From Chloroflexi bacterium ADurb.Bin180 (GTDB taxonomy: Bacteria > Chloroflexota > Anaerolineae > UBA2200), in NCBI GenBank assembly GCA_002070215.1, contig MWCV01000003.1, positions 1-64,000 of the forward strand: a stretch of DNA of 64,000 nt, written 5' to 3'. Positions 46,419 to 55,288 of this stretch are shown here, piece by piece (position 1 is the stretch's first letter; each line of letters begins with the position of its first letter). The notes beneath the pieces were generated by a model that saw only the letters and a program-made list of their open reading frames with translations, did not search any database and was not told where the DNA came from. The translations under genes were made by a program, and so were the position numbers.

Positions 46419-47700
46419 GCTTTGTCCTCAGTTGCTTCAAGATCTCCTCAGCCCGATCAACTCGAACCGCTCCGGCGGCCAGCATGCGCTGCACAACCGG
46501 GTCGATCTCCTCGCCTTCAGCGCCAGCGGCCATAGCCACCTGGCGGGCGTGCAGCTTCATGTGTCCCTTTTGAATTCCCTCACTGACCAGCGCCCGCAGG
46601 GCCGCCAGGTTCTGCGCCAATCCCACTGCCGCGATGATCGCCGCCAGCTCGGCCGCCGTCTTGACCCCAATCAGCTTGAGTGCAGCCCTGGCCGTGGGAT
46701 GAACTCTCGTCGCTCCGCCAACGATCCCAACAGCCATGGGCAGTTCCAACGATCCAATCAGATCCCCGGCGCTGTCCAGACCCCACGTGCTCAGCGAGCG
46801 ATAGCTGCCGCTCCTCGCGGCGTAAGCATGAGCTCCCGCCTCGATGGCGCGCCAGTCGTTGCCTGTAGCCAGCACCACCGCGTCGATGCCATTCATAATG
46901 CCTTTGTTGTGCGTCGCCGCCCGGTATGGATCGGTCGCCGCCAGCGCCCAGGCCTCGACGATGCCCTGCGCCACCTGTTTGCCCTCAAAGGAACCCACCG
47001 TCAAAGAGGCTGCCGGCACCCGGCAACTGGCCCGCGCCAGGCGCCGGTCGGCCAGATTGGTCAGAATCCGCAGAAGCGTCCTGCCCTCGCTGATCTCGGC
47101 CACGGTGGGGGCAATGGCTTCGAGCGCTGTGTTCACGGCGTTGGCGCCCATCGCATCTCGGGCATCGTAGATCAGGTGCACCGCCAGCATCGGTCCGGCG
47201 GGACTGGAGTCGATGACTCGGACCTCAACGTCCCGGGCACCGCCGCCAAGCTTGACCATAACCGGGTCCTGCTCGTTGGCCAGTGCGAGTAAGCGCTCTC
47301 TGGCCTCCAGCAGCCTGCTCCGAGCGGCCTGCAAGTCGCTCAGGTCGAGCACCTGGATCTGACCGATCATGAGGGGAGCGTCCGCGGAGGCAACGAACCC
47401 GCCGCCGTCGCGAACCAGCCGCGCCGCGAGGCTGGCTCCAGCGATGACTGAAGGCTCCTCGATGGCCATGGGCACCAGCACATCGTGCCCATTGATGACA
47501 AAATTGGTCGCCACGCCCAGCGGCAGGGCATAGAGCCCCACCACATTCTCCGCCATGTGGTCGGCCTGTTCGACCGCCAGACCACCTTCCGTGAACGCGG
47601 CGGCGTCATCGGCCGATAGTCCTGCTTCTTGCCGCAGCAGCGCAGCTCTTTCTTCGATGCCGAGCTTGAAAAACCCGCTCAGTCGTGAGGACTTGACCAC
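46405..47700 (-). CDS. mvaA: Hydroxymethylglutaryl-CoA reductase (class II-like)
   Basis: HMG-CoA reductase makes mevalonate from HMG-CoA with NAD(P)H. The 431-residue protein has the class II layout: [20 protein letters not shown] with the catalytic Glu, [20 protein letters not shown] with the catalytic Asp region, and [20 protein letters not shown] with the Lys. The first 15 codons of the longer reading are dropped: GTG at 47700 has GGAGG just upstream. It is the first gene of the mevalonate operon. Confidence 0.93.
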   Translation of the reverse strand: MVKSSRLSGFFKLGIEERAALLRQEAGLSADDAAAFTEGGLAVEQADHMAENVVGLYALPLGVATNFVINGHDVLVPMAIEEPSVIAGASLAARLVRDGGGFVASADAPLMIGQIQVLDLSDLQAARSRLLEARERLLALANEQDPVMVKLGGGARDVEVRVIDSSPAGPMLAVHLIYDARDAMGANAVNTALEAIAPTVAEISEGRTLLRILTNLADRRLARASCRVPAASLTVGSFEGKQVAQGIVEAWALAATDPYRAATHNKGIMNGIDAVVLATGNDWRAIEAGAHAYAARSGSYRSLSTWGLDSAGDLIGSLELPMAVGIVGGATRVHPTARAALKLIGVKTAAELAAIIAAVGLAQNLAALRALVSEGIQKGHMKLHARQVAMAAGAEGEEIDPVVQRMLAAGAVRVDRAEEILKQLRTKREAK

Positions 47701-47895
47701 GAGCCTCCACACCCTCCGCGGAACCGACTGCCTGCCGCGGCGCAATCATTTGCCATAAGAAAGCACAACAAGCCTGCGCGCCAGAAGCCCGCTCGGCTTG
47801 CTAGGGTCAGTATATCGCGCCTATCCTGCCAAAAACTATCAGGTTGGTGCCGAGCGCCCTGGCGCGGCGCACCTGCCTGACCGATTGCGCTGCAC
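47701..47895. other. Divergent intergenic region between HMG-CoA reductase and mtaD
   Basis: No gene is visible. A minus-strand TATACT at 47814-47809 may be the -10 box of the mevalonate operon, but no -35 box stands at the right distance (a TTGGCA is only 12 bases away). Confidence 0.4.
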
Positions 47896-47923
47896 TTGAC
47901 AGAGCCACAGACTGTGGTATGAT
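47896..47923 (+). promoter_or_regulatory. Promoter of the leader and mtaD
   Basis: Consensus TTGACA (47896-47901), a 16-base spacer and TATGAT (47918-47923). It leaves an untranslated leader of nearly 200 bases before the amidohydrolase start. Confidence 0.85.
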
Positions 47924-47958
47924 GCTGTCACCATCCTAGGCTCAAGGAGGTGATGCCC

Positions 47959-48009
47959 GTGATAGATAGTTTTGAACACCTGGGCGTCGCCGGAGGTGGC
48001 GCGCGCTAG
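47959..48009 (+). CDS. Putative 16-codon leader peptide
   Basis: GTG at 47959 has a near-perfect RBS AAGGAGGTG (47944-47952) at the right distance and opens a short frame MIDSFEHLGVAGGGAR ending at TAG 48007-48009. An in-frame ATG at 47953 is too close to the RBS. The peptide has no run of one amino acid that would mark a classical attenuator. The strong ribosome site in an otherwise non-coding leader, followed by hairpins at 48025-48044 and 48067-48094, suggests control of the mtaD gene by translation of this frame or by RNA folding. It could also be a chance frame. Confidence 0.45.
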   Translation: MIDSFEHLGVAGGGAR

Positions 48010-48024
48010 CCGCGCTGCCTGGGC

Positions 48025-48094
48025 CTCGCCATGAATCTGGCGAGTTTCCACGGTGATGCCCGCACGGAGGGCCTCTGATCATTCAGAGGCCCTC
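48025..48094 (+). promoter_or_regulatory. Leader RNA hairpins before mtaD
   Basis: Two stems lie between the small frame and the amidohydrolase gene. CTCGCCA (48025-48031) pairs with TGGCGAG (48038-48044), with GGGC/GCCC arms that could close it (48021-48024 and 48058-48061). GAGGGCCTCTGA (48067-48078) pairs perfectly with TCAGAGGCCCTC (48083-48094) around a 4-base loop. The second looks like a terminator stem but lacks a U-tract. GGTGATGCCCG occurs twice, at 47950 and 48052. Confidence 0.55.
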
Positions 48095-48124
48095 TCTGCT
48101 ATCTGCCACCTGAAGAGGGACCAA

Positions 48125-49462
48125 ATGCCCACACCCGGCTCGCTCCTCATTCGTGACGTCGACGTCCTGACCCTCAACGACTCGAGCGATGTCTTGCTCA
48201 AGACCAACATCCTCATCGTCGGCAATCGTATCCAGACCATCGGCCAAGTACCGCCGGAGGTGCAGCCGTCTGAGGTCATCGATGGCAGCGATCACCTGGC
48301 TATGCCTGGCTTCTTCAATGCCCACACCCATGCTGCGATGACTTTCGAGCGCGGCTGGGCCGATGACCTGCCCTTCGACCGCTGGCTGAACGAGCGCATC
48401 TGGGTCGCTGAGTCAGCACTGACCGCCGAGGATGTTCGCTGGGGCGCCTATCTGGCCGCGGCGGAGATGATCCGCGGCGGAACGGTAGGTTTCTGCGACC
48501 ATTACTTTTTCATGGACGAGGTAGCGCGCGTAGTGGAGGAATCTGGCCTTCGCGCCACGCTGGCCTGGTGCGTGTTTGGCATGGGGGAAGGCACCGAGGT
48601 CGGGCGTGGCCTGCCGGAAACCGTCGACTTTGTGCAGCGGTGGCAAGGGGCCGCTGACGGCCGAATCAAGACGGTGCTGGGGCCGCACTCACCCTACGCC
48701 TGCCCGGCGGATTTTCTCGTCACCGTGGCAGCCAGGTCCGCCGAGCTCAATGTCGGCCTGCACCTGCACCTGGCCGAGTTCCGCGACCAGCTCGAGGCGT
48801 CACTGGCCAGGCACGGCAAGACCCCGGTGCGGTATCTGGCAGACCTGGGGGTCCTCGACCGCCCGACCATCGCCGCTCACTGCATCTGGATCACCCCGGA
48901 GGATATTGCGCTGCTGGCGGAGAAGCGCACCCATGTCGTACAGTGCCCGAACACCCACATGAAGCTGGGTATGGGCGTGACTCCGGTGCCGGAGCTGCTC
49001 GCCGCCGGGGTGGACGTGGCTCTGGGAACGGACGGGCCTGGCTCCAACAACGACCTCGACATGCTCGAGGAGTGCCGCCTGGCCACGCTGCTGCAGAAAA
49101 GCCACCACCTGAGCCCAACGATTCTTCCCGCAGAGGATGCGCTGCGCCTCGCGACTCAGGGCGGCGCCAGGGCAATGGGTTTTGCACAGAGCGGGGTCAT
49201 TGCCGAAGGTCGTCCGGCCGACCTGATCCTGCTGGACCTGCGCAAGCCACACCTGCGGCCGCGCCACAACCTGTTGTCCAACGTTGTCTATGCGGCCAAG
49301 TCGCCGGACGTCAGCTACGTGATCGTTGATGGCCAGGTCCTGCTGAAAGACGGCCGCCTGACCACACTGGATGAAGAGCGTATCCTGTACGAGGCGGAGA
49401 AGCGCGCTTTCCGCATGGTCAATCAGGATATGCACATCGTGCGCGCTTACGACCTGGGGTAG
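48125..49462 (+). CDS. mtaD: MTA/SAH deaminase-like amidohydrolase
   Basis: This 445-residue metal-dependent amidohydrolase resembles 5'-methylthioadenosine/S-adenosylhomocysteine deaminases, which turn these by-products of SAM use into inosine forms. The metal ligands are in NAHTHAAM (HxH), HLHLAEF, AHCIWI and the aspartate in GTDGPGSNNDLDM. The C-terminal beta-domain strands (ADLILLDLRKPHLRP) are usual for the family. ATG at 48125 has GAAGAGGGA upstream. Other cytosine/guanine deaminase-like substrates cannot be excluded. It is preceded by an unusual structured leader. Confidence 0.85.
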   Translation: MPTPGSLLIRDVDVLTLNDSSDVLLKTNILIVGNRIQTIGQVPPEVQPSEVIDGSDHLAMPGFFNAHTHAAMTFERGWADDLPFDRWLNERIWVAESALTAEDVRWGAYLAAAEMIRGGTVGFCDHYFFMDEVARVVEESGLRATLAWCVFGMGEGTEVGRGLPETVDFVQRWQGAADGRIKTVLGPHSPYACPADFLVTVAARSAELNVGLHLHLAEFRDQLEASLARHGKTPVRYLADLGVLDRPTIAAHCIWITPEDIALLAEKRTHVVQCPNTHMKLGMGVTPVPELLAAGVDVALGTDGPGSNNDLDMLEECRLATLLQKSHHLSPTILPAEDALRLATQGGARAMGFAQSGVIAEGRPADLILLDLRKPHLRPRHNLLSNVVYAAKSPDVSYVIVDGQVLLKDGRLTTLDEERILYEAEKRAFRMVNQDMHIVRAYDLG

Positions 49463-49468
49463 GACGAC

Positions 49469-49490
49469 ACGCCGGTGCGGAAGCCGGCGT
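49469..49490. terminator. Weak hairpin between convergent genes
   Basis: ACGCCGG (49469-49475) pairs with CCGGCGT (49484-49490) between the convergent mtaD and histidine kinase genes. No T-run follows on either strand, so its role as a terminator is uncertain. Confidence 0.35.
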
Positions 49491-49494
49491 CAGT

Positions 49495-51084
49495 TCAGAC
49501 AACGCAGTCTGGAATGACCACCGTGAAGGTGCTGCCCCTGCCCACTTCGCTCTCTACCCAGATGCGACCCCCGTGCAGCTCGACCAGGTTCTTGGACAGC
49601 GCCAGCCCGATGCCCAGACCGCCGTGCTCACGGCGGAGAGAGCTCTCCACCTGGTAAAAAGGCTTGAAAATCCACTCCCATTCTTCCTGAGGAATGCCCA
49701 CGCCGGTGTCGTGCACGGCGATTCTCAGCGCCTTGCCTGCGGACCAGGCCTCCACACGAATGTCGCCCTTCTCCGGAGAAAAGCTGATGGCATTGCTCAT
49801 CAGATTCTTGAGCACCACCTGCAGCTTGGGACCATCGGCAACGATCTCATTGAGGCCAACCTGCACCGAGGTGGTAATGGTCTGGCCCTTCAGTACGGCC
49901 AGGGGTCTGAGCTGTTGGATGGCATCCGACAGCACTCCTACCAGCGAGAGACGGGTGGCGTGGAGCTCGATCTGTCCCGCCTGGAGAAACTTCAAGTCAG
50001 TGATGTTGTCCATCAGTTCGTTCAGGCGGCTGGCCGCTCGCTCAATTCCGGTGAGGAATGGCGGACCGGCTCCTGCTTCCTGATCGGACAGGGCGAGATA
50101 GGTAGAGATCTCTGCCAACGGCGTGCGTAGCTCGTGTGCTACCACGTTAATGAACTCGCTCTTGAGGTCATCGAGCGCCGCCAGCTTTTCGTAGGCGTGG
50201 CGCAAACGAGTAAACAAGCGTGCGTTCTCAATCGCCGCCGCTGCCTGGCTGGCCAGAACGGAGAGAAACTCGACATCACCCTGCGAGAACGACTCTTCCG
50301 GCTGTGACTTGCCAACGCCCATCACCCCGGTGCGTTCGGTACGCACGATCAGAGGAACAACCACCCCAGCCGACGGGGTTTCCCTGCTCCGCCCTCTGGC
50401 AAAGAAGGTGCCGCCCTCTGGCGCCGGCCACAGTACGGCCTGATCGCCTTCGATGGCCCGGCTGCTGAGGTCGCGATCCAGCTCGTACGCCTGTGGGCCC
50501 TGCCCTTCTATCGAGGGAGCGTTGACTGCCCTGACCTCGAGCTCGCCCGAACCACGGTTGCGCAGCATCAGCACCGCCAGGTCCGATTGCGTGTCCCTCA
50601 CCGCAACCCGCAAGATCTGCGATAGCAGGGCATCCAGGTCGGTAACGGCCACCAGCGCCTTGCTGATCTCGAACAGGGGAATAAGGGCTTTCAAACGGGT
50701 GTTCTCACGCTCCAGGCGCGCCCTGTCCAGCGCTTTGGCCACCGCCGCTCGCAGGTCATCCAGGGAGAAGGGCTTGAGGATAAAGTCCTCCATGCCCAGC
50801 TTGAGGGCTTCAATGGCTGTTTCAACAGAGCCATAACCCGTGATGGCCACGCCGATGATATCAGGCGCCTGGCGCTTGATTTCGCGGTACGCTTGCAGAC
50901 CACTCAGGCCAGGCATCTTGATATCAGTCAGCAGCAGGTCAAACGACATCGACTTGACCATCTCTATCGCTTCCACGCCGCTGCGGGCACCGGAGACGTG
51001 ATAGCCCTCGCGCGAGAGCGCGCGGACACACATGTCCAGCACCTCTGCCTCATCCTCAGCGACTAGAATGCGTTCGTCGGGCAT
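49495..51084 (-). CDS. Response regulator-GAF-histidine kinase hybrid
   Basis: This 529-residue signalling protein begins with a receiver domain ([12 protein letters not shown], phospho-acceptor D54 in [10 protein letters not shown], conserved Lys in FILKPFS). A short coiled coil and a GAF domain (about 155-300) follow, then the HisKA helix with the H-box [14 protein letters not shown] and a HATPase domain ([37 protein letters not shown]). There is no membrane segment, so it senses a cytoplasmic signal or is fed by another kinase through the receiver. No output regulator is adjacent. Its promoter lies at 51136-51164. Confidence 0.93.
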   Translation of the reverse strand: MPDERILVAEDEAEVLDMCVRALSREGYHVSGARSGVEAIEMVKSMSFDLLLTDIKMPGLSGLQAYREIKRQAPDIIGVAITGYGSVETAIEALKLGMEDFILKPFSLDDLRAAVAKALDRARLERENTRLKALIPLFEISKALVAVTDLDALLSQILRVAVRDTQSDLAVLMLRNRGSGELEVRAVNAPSIEGQGPQAYELDRDLSSRAIEGDQAVLWPAPEGGTFFARGRSRETPSAGVVVPLIVRTERTGVMGVGKSQPEESFSQGDVEFLSVLASQAAAAIENARLFTRLRHAYEKLAALDDLKSEFINVVAHELRTPLAEISTYLALSDQEAGAGPPFLTGIERAASRLNELMDNITDLKFLQAGQIELHATRLSLVGVLSDAIQQLRPLAVLKGQTITTSVQVGLNEIVADGPKLQVVLKNLMSNAISFSPEKGDIRVEAWSAGKALRIAVHDTGVGIPQEEWEWIFKPFYQVESSLRREHGGLGIGLALSKNLVELHGGRIWVESEVGRGSTFTVVIPDCVV

Positions 51085-51135
51085 CTACCGCTCCTACCTC
51101 GTCTGGGGTGACCCCATCTTGAACTGCCTACCCCC

Positions 51136-51164
51136 ATTATATCCGCCTGGCCGGTTCATCTCAA
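51136..51164 (-). promoter_or_regulatory. Promoter of the REC-GAF-histidine kinase gene
   Basis: On the minus strand TTGAGA (51164-51159), a 17-base spacer and TATAAT (51141-51136). Confidence 0.75.
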
Positions 51165-51174
51165 ATGCCTCTGC

Positions 51175-51204
51175 TTGCTCCAGCACGGGCAGCAGGGCTA
51201 TAAT
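51175..51204 (+). promoter_or_regulatory. Promoter of tryptophanase gene
   Basis: TTGCTC (51175-51180), an 18-base spacer and TATAAT (51199-51204). It is divergent from the kinase promoter and only about 10 bases from it. Confidence 0.7.
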
Positions 51205-51256
51205 GGCCACCAGCAGAGCGCTTCGACCTCAAATCAACCAGCGGAGGTTCACCCCT

Positions 51257-52633
51257 ATGCCACGATTGGTGCCGGAACCCTATCGCATCAAGGTCGTCGA
51301 GCCGATCCACCTAACTACCCACGCCGAGCGCCAGGCATTCCTCTCCGCCGCCGGATTCAACCTGTTTTCCATTCGCAGCCAGGACGTGTACATTGACCTG
51401 CTTACCGATAGCGGGACCTCCGCAATGAGCGACAGCCAGTGGGCCGGAATGATGATCGGCGACGAAGCCTATGCTTCCTGCCGCAGCTTTTTCAGCCTCA
51501 AGGACGCTGTCTCCGACATCTTTGGCTTCCGCCACTTTCTGCCCACGCACCAGGGTCGCGCTGCCGAGAAGGTTCTGTTTGCCGCCAAACTCAAGCGTGG
51601 CGACTATGTGCCCAGCAACACCCATTTTGACACCACCCATGCCAACATCGAGGCGGTTGGTGCTCAGGCCGTAGACCTTCCTGTGCCCGAAGGTCTGGAT
51701 CCGACCAATCGTTCGCCCTTCAAGGGCAACATGGATGTCAAGCGGCTGAGGAGCTTCATCGATGAGGTGGGCCCGGCCAGAGTGCCGCTGGCCATGCTCA
51801 CCATCACCAACAACTCGGGCGGGGGACAGCCGGTCTCTCTGGCCAACATTCGTGAGGTCAAGCAGGTGCTGTCAGGCTATGGCATCCCGCTCTTCATCGA
51901 CGCCTGCCGCTATGCCGAGAACACTTACTTTGTGCAAGAACGCGAAGAGGGCTGCGCACAGCGCTCGCTCAAAGACATCGCTGCCGAGTTCTTTGCTCTG
52001 GCCGACGGCTGCACCATGAGCGGCAAGAAGGACGGCCTGTCCAACATCGGCGGCTTTCTGGCTATGAACGACGATAACCTGTTCGAACGCGCCAGCCAGT
52101 TGCTCATCCTGTGGGAGGGTTTTGTTACCTACGGCGGACTGGCCGGCCGGGACCTTGAGGCTATGGCCCGCGGGCTGCGCGAAGCTCTCGACGGACGCTA
52201 TCTGGAACATCGCATCGGACAGGTCCGCTACGTGGCGGAGCGTCTTCTCGAAGCAGGTGTCCCGATCCTCGAGCCGCCCGGTGGTCATGCCGTCTATCTG
52301 GATGCGCGGCGCTTCTTGCCGCACATCCCCCAGGACCAGCTCCCGGGCCAGGCCCTCACGGTGGAGCTCTACCTCGCTGGCGGCATCCGCGCCGTCGAGA
52401 TCGGCAGCGTGATGAACGCGACCAAGGACCCGCAATCCGGCCGCTGGACGTACCCACAGCTCGAGCTCGTGCGCCTGGCCATTCCGAGGCGCGTCTACAC
52501 GCAGACGCACCTGGACTATGTCGCGGAAACGATCATCGAGCTCTACCAGCGCCGGCAGGAGATCAGGGGCATGCGCTATACCTACGAGCCGCCCTTCCTG
52601 CGTCACTTCACGGCCCGCTTCGAGTTCGTGTGA
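51257..52633 (+). CDS. tnaA: Tryptophanase/tyrosine phenol-lyase family, probably tryptophanase
   Basis: This 458-residue PLP beta-eliminating lyase splits an aromatic amino acid to pyruvate, ammonia and indole or phenol. The N-terminus aligns with both families ([20 protein letters not shown]). The PLP lysine lies in [15 protein letters not shown] (K257/K258). Two places favour tryptophanase: GIRAVEIGS, where tyrosine phenol-lyase has its phenol-binding Arg, and LRHFTARF at the C-terminus, with the tryptophanase-type His instead of Phe. ATG 51257 has GGAGG 9 bases upstream. There is no TnaC-like leader. Its stop overlaps the next start (GTGA). Confidence 0.88.
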   Translation: MPRLVPEPYRIKVVEPIHLTTHAERQAFLSAAGFNLFSIRSQDVYIDLLTDSGTSAMSDSQWAGMMIGDEAYASCRSFFSLKDAVSDIFGFRHFLPTHQGRAAEKVLFAAKLKRGDYVPSNTHFDTTHANIEAVGAQAVDLPVPEGLDPTNRSPFKGNMDVKRLRSFIDEVGPARVPLAMLTITNNSGGGQPVSLANIREVKQVLSGYGIPLFIDACRYAENTYFVQEREEGCAQRSLKDIAAEFFALADGCTMSGKKDGLSNIGGFLAMNDDNLFERASQLLILWEGFVTYGGLAGRDLEAMARGLREALDGRYLEHRIGQVRYVAERLLEAGVPILEPPGGHAVYLDARRFLPHIPQDQLPGQALTVELYLAGGIRAVEIGSVMNATKDPQSGRWTYPQLELVRLAIPRRVYTQTHLDYVAETIIELYQRRQEIRGMRYTYEPPFLRHFTARFEFV

Positions 52634-53121
52634 AGCCAGACCAGTGGCCGGCCACCCCGGGAACCTACGCGCTGGTCCTTGAGCTCGCCCGACCGGCCAG
52701 GGTTCGCATCGGGCGTCTGGGCACCTTTCGTTTTCCCGCGGGCTGCTACATCTATGTGGGCAGTGCCCTGGGCCCGGGAGGGCTCAGAGCCAGACTGGAA
52801 CGCCACTGCCGCCGCCGCAAAAAGATGCACTGGCACATTGACTATCTATTGGCCAGAGCCAGAATCGCTGCTGTGAGGCACGATGCGTCAGGCGAGCGCC
52901 TTGAATGTGCCTGGGCCCGGAACTATGAGAAATGCCCGGGCGTCAGTATCATCGTGCCCGGCTTTGGAGCATCCGATTGCTCCTGCCGATCCCATCTCTT
53001 CTACTGCGGTAGCAGCCCGCTGGAAACCCGAGGACCAATTGGACAAGCGTTGGATTGCGCTGATCCTGATCATCTATCTCGCCCTGGGGACGCTCTACAG
53101 CATCAAAGTACCCCTCTTTGA
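52630..53121 (+). CDS. DUF123/GIY-YIG-like protein
   Basis: This 163-residue protein matches DUF123, a GIY-YIG-like fold found in archaea and bacteria. The start [19 protein letters not shown], the [20 protein letters not shown] motif with conserved Tyr, Gly and Arg, the [10 protein letters not shown] histidines and the final [14 protein letters not shown] cysteines are all typical. The role is unknown; a nuclease is possible. It starts at GTG 52630, overlapping the tnaA stop. The last 30 codons overlap the start of the next gene in another frame and are not part of the family's usual length, so the C-terminus may be an extension without function. Confidence 0.82.
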   Translation: MKPDQWPATPGTYALVLELARPARVRIGRLGTFRFPAGCYIYVGSALGPGGLRARLERHCRRRKKMHWHIDYLLARARIAAVRHDASGERLECAWARNYEKCPGVSIIVPGFGASDCSCRSHLFYCGSSPLETRGPIGQALDCADPDHLSRPGDALQHQSTPL

Positions 53122-55288
53122 AGCCCCCGACGAGGTCTGGCACTACCTCTACGTCAAGCATTATGCCGATGGTCACGGGCTGCCCGTCTATCGGGAAGGA
53201 ACCGAGTTTCCCATGCGCCAGGAGGCGAGCCAGCCACCCCTGTTCTATGTGCTTGGTGGTCTGGCCAGCTCCTGGATTGACACCTCAGATGTACAACAAC
53301 TTGTCCAGTACAATCCGCATGCCGCAGTAGGCACCACCCTCCCGTGGGGCAACCGCAACATGGTAGCGCACACCCCGCGCGAGAGTTTTCCCTATCGAGG
53401 CACGACCTTGGCCGTGCACCTGGTGCGCCTTATGAGCGTGCTCATGGGCGCCGGCACCATACTGTGCACCGCAGCAGTCGCAGCCGCGCTGTTCCCATCA
53501 GTTCGCTGGCTGCCTGCGGTGGCCGCTGCCCTCGTTACGTTCAATCCGCAGTTCGTGTTCATCCATTCCTCCGTCAGCAACGACGTGCTCGTAACGTTGC
53601 TTTCAAGCTGCGCACTGTACCTGGTGGTGCTGATGTGGCAGAAGGGCGCCTCTCGCCTGCGGCTGGCGATGCTGGGGATTGTTCTGGGCTTGGCAGCGCT
53701 GACCAAGCTGAACGGGCTGCTTCTGTTCCCGTTGGTGGCCCTCGCTCTCTTCACCCTGTGCCGCAAGTCCAGCCATCGCCAGATTGGCCTGCCATGGATG
53801 TTGTGGACGTTCGTGCCCAGTGCGCTCGTAGGCGGGTGGTGGTATGCCCGCAACTGGATACTCTACCGAGACCCTCTCGGTCTCAAGCTGATGTTCTCGG
53901 TGATGCCTATGCGAGACCAGGTCCCCTCTTGGAGCGAGGTTCTCAGCGAGCTATCTGGTCTGTTCAAGTCGTTCTGGGCGGTGTTCGGGTGGTTCAACAT
54001 CCCCGTCGAGGGTTTGGTCTACTGGCTGCTCGCGATAGCCACACTTCTGGCGTGCATAGGCTTGATACTCATGCTCACCCGGTCTCGGACACAACTCGCG
54101 TCCGCCCCGCCGGCGCCGGGCGGCGCGGCGGCTGCCCGGAGAGTGTTGGGGATCGAGATGGCACCTCTCTTCCTGCTGGGCTCCTGGGCTCTGGCCTATT
54201 TCCTGGGGGCGCTGTACTGGATGCGCACGATCTCCAGTCAGGGACGACTGGCCTTCCCGGGGATCTCGGCCCTGTCCATCCTGCTGGCCCTGGGGTTGGC
54301 GCACGTCCTGCCGCTACGCCTGCGCCCTGTTGGTCCAGGCCTGATGGCCGTTGGTCTGCTGTGCCTGGCGGCAGCCGTACCGTACCGCTACATCGCTCCT
54401 GCCTATGCCCATCCTGCGCCGCTCACCACGGATGAACGGAAGGCCATTGTCAGCAGCACGCCTCTCTCACCAGCGCTAGGCGGCCAAGCCCAGCTGCTGG
54501 GCTCGGAGATTCCTGACACCACAGTGCGCCCAGGCGAAAGCCTCTGGGTTATTCTCTTCTGGCAAGCCGCCGCGAGCATCGACCGCAACTACAGTGTGTT
54601 TGTCCATCTGGTCGACAGCCGGGGGGTGATCCTGGCCCAACACGATAGCTGGCCCGGCGCCGGCAACGATCCCACCAGCGGCTGGACCAAGGGCGACCTG
54701 AGGCGGGACATCCATCGCCTCGACGTGCCAACGGCGTTTCTCGCCGAGGGACCCTGCCGCCTGCTGGTCGGGATGTACGATTGGTCTACAGGCAAGCGCT
54801 TGCCGACCCCGGGGGCAGAGGACAGGCTGCTGGACCACGTGGTGCTTCCCGTAGAGCTAGTGCTTGAAAGCCGTCCCGGCCCCGGCCTGTTCTCCCTCAG
54901 CGAAGTGTTCGCTCAGCAGGTCGCCCTCACCGGCTATGCTGTAGAGCCGATCGTCGCCCGACCAGGCTCCGCGCTGAGGGTTACGCTTCGCTGGCAGGCT
55001 GTGAGGCGCATGGACAAGGACTATACGGTCTTTGTGCACCTGACAAACGAGCGAGGGCAAGCCGCCGGACAGGCCGACCACGTGCCAGTGGACGGTTCGA
55101 GGCCAACCTCCACCTGGGGTTCTGGTGAGGTGGTCACGGAGACCTTCGAGCTGCCTATCTCGGCCGAAGGCGCTCCCGACCGCTACACGCTCACCATCGG
55201 TCTGTATGAACTGCAAACGATGACGCGGCTCAAACTGTCTCAAGGAGGCGACACAGTCATCCTGGGGCAGATTCAGGTCGGAGAGTAG
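53039..55288 (+). CDS. Large membrane glycosyltransferase-like protein (DUF2142/GT39-like)
   Basis: This 749-residue protein has about ten to twelve membrane helices in the first 480 residues. The first outer loop has [20 protein letters not shown], whose acidic DE pair is characteristic of GT-C enzymes that use polyprenyl-phosphate sugars. Two C-terminal beta-sandwich repeats follow (RPGESLWVILFWQA, then RPGSALRVTLRWQA, each with YxVFVHL), facing outside. TTG at 53039 has GAGG 5 bases upstream and avoids most of the overlap with the DUF123 gene; ATG at 52883 is the alternative. The end converges with, and overlaps by 32 bases, queH. Substrate unknown. Confidence 0.8.
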   Translation: MDKRWIALILIIYLALGTLYSIKVPLFEAPDEVWHYLYVKHYADGHGLPVYREGTEFPMRQEASQPPLFYVLGGLASSWIDTSDVQQLVQYNPHAAVGTTLPWGNRNMVAHTPRESFPYRGTTLAVHLVRLMSVLMGAGTILCTAAVAAALFPSVRWLPAVAAALVTFNPQFVFIHSSVSNDVLVTLLSSCALYLVVLMWQKGASRLRLAMLGIVLGLAALTKLNGLLLFPLVALALFTLCRKSSHRQIGLPWMLWTFVPSALVGGWWYARNWILYRDPLGLKLMFSVMPMRDQVPSWSEVLSELSGLFKSFWAVFGWFNIPVEGLVYWLLAIATLLACIGLILMLTRSRTQLASAPPAPGGAAAARRVLGIEMAPLFLLGSWALAYFLGALYWMRTISSQGRLAFPGISALSILLALGLAHVLPLRLRPVGPGLMAVGLLCLAAAVPYRYIAPAYAHPAPLTTDERKAIVSSTPLSPALGGQAQLLGSEIPDTTVRPGESLWVILFWQAAASIDRNYSVFVHLVDSRGVILAQHDSWPGAGNDPTSGWTKGDLRRDIHRLDVPTAFLAEGPCRLLVGMYDWSTGKRLPTPGAEDRLLDHVVLPVELVLESRPGPGLFSLSEVFAQQVALTGYAVEPIVARPGSALRVTLRWQAVRRMDKDYTVFVHLTNERGQAAGQADHVPVDGSRPTSTWGSGEVVTETFELPISAEGAPDRYTLTIGLYELQTMTRLKLSQGGDTVILGQIQVGE

